Program-made: the position numbers and the translations under genes | The notes under the pieces: model-generated | Told to the model about the DNA's origin: nothing | The model's database searches: none | Seen by the model: only the letters and a program-made list of their open reading frames with translations | DNA from: Pseudonocardiaceae bacterium | GTDB lineage: Bacteria; Actinomycetota; Actinomycetes; Mycobacteriales; Pseudonocardiaceae | Length of the DNA: 18,741 bases | Assembly (NCBI GenBank): GCA_025937115.1 | Contig: JAICSB010000016.1 | Span: 1-18,741 of the forward strand | Direction of reading: 5' to 3' | Part shown: positions 14,673-18,741 of the stretch, piece after piece | Numbering within the stretch: the stretch's first letter is position 1 | Layout: every line of letters starts with the position of its first letter

Positions 14673-14809
14673 CACGACGACGGACTGGTTCCTCATCTAT
14701 GGCAGTCGTCGAGCGCCGCGAGGGGGCGTAGAACTAGGAACACACCGCAGCCAGCCGCAGCCCAGTATCGGGGCCGCGGCGTCGCGGTGTTCGTCATGCG
14801 CTCACCTGT

Positions 14810-14840
14810 TGGCCTCTCCGCGCTGAAGCTGCAGAGGCCA
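14810..14840 (-). terminator. Inverted repeat in the 320-base gap
   Basis: TGGCCTCT (14810-14817) and AGAGGCCA (14833-14840) are perfect inverted 8-mers around a 15-base loop. They lie in the non-coding stretch 14673-14981 after the MutS-like operon, together with a 5-bp hairpin at 14774-14787. I see no gene in this stretch. Confidence 0.35.
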
Positions 14841-14932
14841 TCAGCGCCGACAGGCGGCGCGATTAGCGGTGAGCCCCATCACCGTAGGTCCACCTTGCTA
14901 CCCGAGCTCCCCAACCGCAACCGCCAATCATC

Positions 14933-14980
14933 CGGGACCTCAGCGCCAGCTAGCCACGCGGCCCTCGCCACGAGGTCCCG
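14933..14980 (-). terminator. Inverted repeat just after the MutS-like operon
   Basis: CGGGACCTC (14933-14941) and GAGGTCCCG (14972-14980) are perfect inverted 9-mers with 30 bases between, beginning one base after the stop codon at 14982-14984. The place suits a transcription end, though the loop is long and there is no T-tract. Confidence 0.4.
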
Positions 14981-14981
14981 G

Positions 14982-16550
14982 TCAGAACCGTTGCCCTTGC
15001 CCCTGTTGGACTCGGAACGCTGGGTTGCTATCCGCTGGTGCTGCACCAGCGGACTCCGGGACAGTGCCGAAGATGCGTTCGTAGAGGTCTTTGCCGTAGC
15101 TGGTGGGTAGCGGCTCGCCTTCGACGAGCCGGAACGTGCGCTGCCCGTCGTCGTGTCGTTGCGCCCTGAGAAACAAGGTGGTACCCACCTGGTGCAGGTG
15201 CAGGCTGTGCGCCAGGTCGAACAGGTGCGTGACGAAGAAAACCTTGATGCCGTTGTCCACCAGCGCTCGGATGATCTGCCGGGCGATCTCGGAACCTTCC
15301 CGTTCGTTGGTCGAGGCGAACGACTCGTTGAACAACACCATGCTGTTGGGCGTCAAGGCATCGGCGATCTCGCTCATCCTGGCCAGCTCTTCGTCGAGCT
15401 TCCCGCTGACCATGGTCGCGTCCTCGTCCCGCTTGAAGTGAGTGAGCAGGCGCTCACACACGTTGGCGGAGAAGGACTCGGCAGGGGTGAACATGCCGCA
15501 CTGCATCATCAGCTGGGCCAGTCCGACGCTGCGCAGAAAGGTCGACTTGCCGCCCTGGTTAGCTCCGGTGATCATGACCAGTGATGTGTTGTCCGCGTTG
15601 ACGTCATTACCCACCACGCGCGTTTGACTTCGCAGGCTCAGGCCGACGTCGTAGAGACCACGGCAGGACATCGCACGCTGGTCCACGGCCAGCGGGACGG
15701 GAATGCACACCGGCTCGCCCTGCTCGATAAGCCGCTCGTGCAGGTTCAGACAGCCGATGTAGAACCCAAGCTCGAACCGAAGCATGCTGACGAAGCTGAG
15801 AATATGGTCGGTGGACTGGGCGAGCGCGTTGGCGGCCAGGTTGAGCCCTCTACCGCGCAGCTCACCGAGTGCTTGCGCGCCGGCCTCATCCCGGTCAGGG
15901 AGCCGCCACGTATACGCCGACCGGTCGCGGGTGGGGAGCCGCCGAAGCCAGCTGCCAGAGGCATGGGATTTGCGCAGGATGTAGTTGGTGCCCTTGTTGC
16001 CCTTGCCGAGTTCGGCGCTGACCAGCACGCCCTTGTCGAACCGCAGCCGCCGCAGATGCTCTTCGACGACCTGGAAGTAGTCATCATCCAACTCGCGGCT
16101 GAGCATCCCGAACAGGACCGCAAATCCCTCTGATTGGAAGTCGCCGGCATGCTGGTCGGCGATGCGTCGCAGCCGCTTGAGAATCCCGACGAACAGCTCC
16201 AGCACCTCCAGCTCCTGCCGCAGGATCGCGGCCGGGTACCGACTGAACGTCGCGCGCCAGATCTGCTTCTCCTGGTAAACAGCTTCGGCAGCGAGGTCGT
16301 AGATCTGCCTGACGACGTCGGTCTGCTGCAGGCAATCGTGGAGGATGCGCTGGCGGTAGGTGATCCCGTCCGGGGCGGTGAGACTGGACAGCACGACCCG
16401 CCGCGCGACCTCGGTCAGGAACTTGTCCCCGCCGCCCATGGCGGCGAACAGGGTGCCCAACCCGAGGTCTTGGGTCAGCGCCGGCTCATTCGCCGGCAGC
16501 TCCCCGTCGGGGTCGAAGTCCCGATCCGGAAAGAGCAGAAAAACCTTCAC
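14982..16550 (-). CDS. MutS-like ATPase, second gene of a pair
   Basis: The 522-residue protein consists of the MutS core/lever part and the C-terminal ATPase domain only. Walker A is GANQGGKST (329-337, K335) and Walker B ends in N408-E409 within MVLFNESFAST; THLFDLA near residue 440 is the switch region. The N-terminal mismatch-binding domain with its Phe-x-Glu motif is absent, as is a connector domain, and I see no Smr nuclease domain as in MutS2. It starts at GTG 16550, overlapping the first gene by 4 bases. The Walker A lysine to Walker B glutamate spacing is 74 residues, exactly as in its partner, so the two probably form a heterodimer. Its substrate (DNA structure, RNA or ribosome) is unknown. 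Confidence 0.85.
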   Translation of the reverse strand: MKVFLLFPDRDFDPDGELPANEPALTQDLGLGTLFAAMGGGDKFLTEVARRVVLSSLTAPDGITYRQRILHDCLQQTDVVRQIYDLAAEAVYQEKQIWRATFSRYPAAILRQELEVLELFVGILKRLRRIADQHAGDFQSEGFAVLFGMLSRELDDDYFQVVEEHLRRLRFDKGVLVSAELGKGNKGTNYILRKSHASGSWLRRLPTRDRSAYTWRLPDRDEAGAQALGELRGRGLNLAANALAQSTDHILSFVSMLRFELGFYIGCLNLHERLIEQGEPVCIPVPLAVDQRAMSCRGLYDVGLSLRSQTRVVGNDVNADNTSLVMITGANQGGKSTFLRSVGLAQLMMQCGMFTPAESFSANVCERLLTHFKRDEDATMVSGKLDEELARMSEIADALTPNSMVLFNESFASTNEREGSEIARQIIRALVDNGIKVFFVTHLFDLAHSLHLHQVGTTLFLRAQRHDDGQRTFRLVEGEPLPTSYGKDLYERIFGTVPESAGAAPADSNPAFRVQQGQGQRF

Positions 16551-18082
16551 GAGCGAACCCGCGTCCGTAGCGACTGGTAGGTGAGCCGGTACTTCTTAGC
16601 GATAGCCAGCGCGTAAGCCAAACCGTTAGCCGGCCTGCGTTCGAGCTTGAAGGTCCGGACGGCGGGGTCATCAGGGAGGACAGCGCTGACCATGCTGACC
16701 GTCGTCTCGCTCAACGACGCAAGCTCGTCGACGAAGGTGACGCAGACGCACAGCAGGTCCAGCTCGATGATCCGCTCCAGCACCTTCGTGCCGAGGAAGA
16801 TGGCATCGTCGAGGGTGGTGGAGGTGAAGATCTCGTTCATGACGACGATGCTGCGGGGGGTGGCCTGCGCGAGAATCTGGTGAATCCGCAGCAGGTCGTC
16901 CTGTAGTTTGCCGTGAAGATCGTGTAGGTTCTCCTCCCGCTCGAAGTGGGTACAGATCCGGTCGAACAGGAACAGCCGGGCCTCGCTGCCCGGTACCGGC
17001 AGTCCGAGGCTGGCCAGGTAGTGCAGCTGTCCGAAGGTTCGCGCAAAGGTGGTCTTGCCGCCCTGGTTCGGACCGGACACCACGAAGATGCGCTCCGGGT
17101 CGGTCAGCTGGAAGTCGTTGCACACCACCGGCGAGTGCTCCGCGGTCAGCTTGCCGGCCAGGGCAATGTCGAAAGTCTCGCGGCCGAGGACTTCCTTGGA
17201 CTCCTCGGAGATCTGTGGGTAGCAGAACGTCAGGCCGTTGCGCTCGAGTCGTCCGGTGAAGTCGCGGTAGGCGAGGTAGAACTGCACGTCCCGGTCGAAG
17301 GCGGCAACCGTGGAGTCCAGATAGTCGCGGTGGCGCGCGCAGAAGCCGTCCAGCGCGGCGAAGATTTCCGGGTAGAGCCGAGCGACCAGATCCAGGACAG
17401 CGGCTTCGACGTGGTTCATCTCCGTGTAGTTGGAGAACTTGACCCGGTAGTCCTTCACCGCACCCTGCCGGAACTTCGCGAAGGTGGCAGCCACGTCCGC
17501 GCCGTAGTCAGCTTCCCCGTCGTACCGGCTGACCTTGATCCGGCCCTCGGAGATGTCCAGGCAGTACCGGATGCCGGACAGCTGATCCTTGAGCTGGCTG
17601 ACCTCGGCGGTCAGACTGGTGAGGGCATCCGAGGCGACGTAATCCACCAGATGATCGCGAACGGCTAGGAAACCGCGCGAGTGCAGGTCGAAGTGGCTCA
17701 GATCGTGGGCCAGGCGGTGCACGGCGTTGACGTAAAGCTCGACCGCGTCGAGGAACCAGCTCTTGCTTTGGTACGCGTCGCGCAGCTGGGCGGCTTGCGT
17801 CAGGTGTTGGCGCATGGTCCGCATCGTCTGGGCAAAGGCGTTGATGCATTCGACCAGCGGCTGGCATTCCAGGTCGCGCAGGACCTCATGCCGGTAGTCG
17901 ATCGATGCGACGGTGCGCAGGGGAGTGTGGAAGAACCGGGTGAGGCCGTACTCCTCGCGACCGGCGGTGATCGACGCGACGACCTGATCCAGGTTCAGAT
18001 CGGCGAAGAAATCAGGCTCCGATGGCTCGGTGCTGCCGGGCCAGTCGTCGAGTCCGGTGAAGAGAATGCTCACGAACGACAC
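16547..18082 (-). CDS. MutS-like ATPase, first gene of a pair
   Basis: The 511-residue protein has a helical MutS core part (including GLTRFFHTPLRTVASIDYRH at about 47-66) and a MutS ATPase domain with Walker A GPNQGGKTT (337-345, K343) and Walker B VVMNEIF (E417). The switch region reads TFVDELASLSE, where classic MutS proteins have a THxxEL sequence, so the usual histidine is replaced by phenylalanine; its partner keeps TH. No mismatch-recognition domain is present. The start is GTG 18082, with AGGAGG (18098-18093) ten bases upstream and a weaker GAGG closer. The AGGAGG lies inside a hairpin, pointing to translational control. The gene overlaps its partner by 4 bases (GTGA). Confidence 0.85.
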   Translation of the reverse strand: MSFVSILFTGLDDWPGSTEPSEPDFFADLNLDQVVASITAGREEYGLTRFFHTPLRTVASIDYRHEVLRDLECQPLVECINAFAQTMRTMRQHLTQAAQLRDAYQSKSWFLDAVELYVNAVHRLAHDLSHFDLHSRGFLAVRDHLVDYVASDALTSLTAEVSQLKDQLSGIRYCLDISEGRIKVSRYDGEADYGADVAATFAKFRQGAVKDYRVKFSNYTEMNHVEAAVLDLVARLYPEIFAALDGFCARHRDYLDSTVAAFDRDVQFYLAYRDFTGRLERNGLTFCYPQISEESKEVLGRETFDIALAGKLTAEHSPVVCNDFQLTDPERIFVVSGPNQGGKTTFARTFGQLHYLASLGLPVPGSEARLFLFDRICTHFEREENLHDLHGKLQDDLLRIHQILAQATPRSIVVMNEIFTSTTLDDAIFLGTKVLERIIELDLLCVCVTFVDELASLSETTVSMVSAVLPDDPAVRTFKLERRPANGLAYALAIAKKYRLTYQSLRTRVRS

Positions 18083-18093
18083 GGGACCTCAGC

Positions 18094-18119
18094 CTCCTGT
18101 CGACACACGTCGGCAGGAG
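18094..18119 (-). promoter_or_regulatory. Hairpin that buries the ribosome-binding site of the MutS-like operon
   Basis: On the minus strand CTCCTGCCGAC-GTGT-GTCGACAGGAG forms 6 bp, one A-C mismatch, then 4 bp, with a four-base loop. The last five bases of the 3' arm are the first five of the AGGAGG (18098-18093) that serves GTG 18082. Folding would therefore limit initiation unless a protein, ribosome or temperature opens it. Confidence 0.55.
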
Positions 18120-18283
18120 CCATCAGCCACCGGTGTGGCAGTTGGCGGGGAGCTCCATCCCCGCGACCGAGACGCCCACCCGGCTGTGCTGCCGTGGAGT
18201 GCGTGGCACCGGCCCGCATGTCAGAGTACGCCTCGATGGCCCGACACGATCACGCCGGACAAGTGGGCTGACCCGCAGCCGAA

Positions 18284-18330
18284 GCAGTCCCCGGCCGCGT
18301 CAGCTCGGCGTTCCCGCGGCCGCTGACTGC
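18284..18330 (-). terminator. Strong stem-loop after the small membrane protein gene
   Basis: GCAGTC (18284-18289), two unpaired bases, CGGCCGCG (18292-18299), a 15-base loop, CGCGGCCG (18315-18322), two unpaired bases, GACTGC (18325-18330). The 14 paired positions are all Watson-Crick. It lies 40 bases after the stop at 18371 on the minus strand and before the MutS-like operon, so it is a likely terminator. The rest of 18120-18283 shows no gene. Confidence 0.55.
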
Positions 18331-18370
18331 CGGTGCTTTCCCAGTGCTGCGGCCATGACCAGAGCCATGA

Positions 18371-18586
18371 TCAGCTGGCATGGCGGATGGCTCGCCGCAG
18401 CGACACGCCGAGCAGAACGAGCACCATCACCGACAGGAACCACCACGCCGGCACCCGGGCGGCGGCCAGTCCGGCGGTGCCGGCCAGCGCCGCCACCACG
18501 CCGACCGCGACCCGCCAGTCATCACCGACAATGAAGTCCCACCAGAACGCGCCAAAGCTGCGTAGCCAGCGGCCCAGCGCACCCAT
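18371..18586 (-). CDS. Small two-helix membrane protein, 71 residues
   Basis: The sequence opens with a basic amphipathic stretch (GRWLRSFGAFWWDFIVGDDW), then has two hydrophobic helices at about 25-43 and 46-63, and ends in a basic tail (RRAIRHAS). The start is ATG 18586, whose A is shared with the stop of the upstream gene (TGATG), and GGAGG lies eight bases before it. The coupling suggests an accessory subunit of the upstream membrane protein, as seen for small partners of transporters; I do not know the family's function. Confidence 0.72.
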   Translation of the reverse strand: MGALGRWLRSFGAFWWDFIVGDDWRVAVGVVAALAGTAGLAAARVPAWWFLSVMVLVLLGVSLRRAIRHAS

Positions 18587-18741
18587 CAGACCACCTCCAT
18601 CGGTTCCGTCACCGGCGGCGACCCCGGGACCTGACGGCCATGAGCCCGGCGCAGCAGCGCGACGAACATCAGCGCGGTGAGCGCGACGACCGCGATGACC
18701 CCAAGCAGCGCCGCGTCGGCACCGGGCCAGTGGGCGCCGGC
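18586..18741 (-). CDS. C-terminus of a membrane protein (partial, runs off the window)
   Basis: Fifty-one codons are visible before a TGA at 18588-18586. They contain one hydrophobic helix (ALLGVIAVVALTALMFVALL), a short basic stretch (RRAHGRQ), and a polar tail ending PVTEPMEVV. This is the expected last helix and tail of a transporter or other polytopic protein whose main part lies beyond 18741. The family cannot be identified from this piece. Confidence 0.6.
   Translation of the reverse strand, partial: AGAHWPGADAALLGVIAVVALTALMFVALLRRAHGRQVPGSPPVTEPMEVV

Noticed and set aside
1..18741. tRNA, rRNA, CRISPR array or mobile element genes
   Set aside because: No CCA-ended cloverleaf, rRNA core, regularly spaced repeats, transposase or integrase motif was seen on either strand by eye.

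Overview
The window is GC-rich, with GTG and TTG starts, many 4-base ATGA/GTGA gene overlaps and families typical of actinobacteria: mycobacterial-type hycDPQE genes, a universal stress protein, a DUF3040 protein, a PucR-type regulator and EttA. It reads as chromosomal DNA of a high-GC actinobacterium, probably near Mycobacteriales/Pseudonocardiales. I see no rRNA, tRNA, CRISPR array, insertion sequence or phage gene.

Layout. (1) 1-4761: the tail of an unidentified plus-strand gene converges on a tight minus-strand operon hycD-hycP-hycQ-hycE. This encodes the membrane and large-subunit part of a group 4 hydrogenase-like complex, but the large subunit has lost all four NiFe-binding cysteines. 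(2) 4762-5558: a universal stress protein gene with a one-base frameshift. (3) 5555-10320: a 138-residue protein on the minus strand diverges from a plus-strand set of a small Cys-containing ORF, an MFS transporter and a dynamin-like GTPase fused to a Cys/His zinc-site-like region. (4) 10334-12388: a two-helix small membrane protein and the ABC-F factor EttA. (5) 12393-14661, minus strand: a PucR-type regulator, then a DUF3040 membrane protein coupled to a conserved protein of unknown function. (6) 14982-18082: two overlapping genes for MutS-like ATPases that lack a mismatch-recognition domain. (7) 18371-18741: a small membrane protein and the C-terminus of an upstream membrane protein.

The most interesting signal is a roughly 49-base element present three times, at 6066-6111 (minus), 6215-6262 (plus) and 10334-10382 (plus). 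Each copy lies just upstream of a gene and points towards it. Each has an identical small hairpin (GGCG, 8-base loop, CGCC), a second hairpin whose sequence differs between copies but which can still pair, and a fixed CAACGGTCCCT tail that can pair with the first loop as a pseudoknot. In two copies a further hairpin overlaps the pseudoknot strand, as in a transcription-terminating riboswitch. The topology is that of the fluoride (crcB) riboswitch, but several core bases differ, so it may be a variant or a distinct class. It would place the 138-residue protein, the small ORF/MFS/GTPase set and the small membrane protein/EttA pair in one regulon.

Other notable points are a hairpin that buries the ribosome-binding site of the MutS-like operon, a similar one upstream of the stress-protein gene, and a tandem duplication of a complete ribosome-binding site plus start codon at 14641-14672. 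All functional statements come from reading the sequence and remembered family features; no database search was run.
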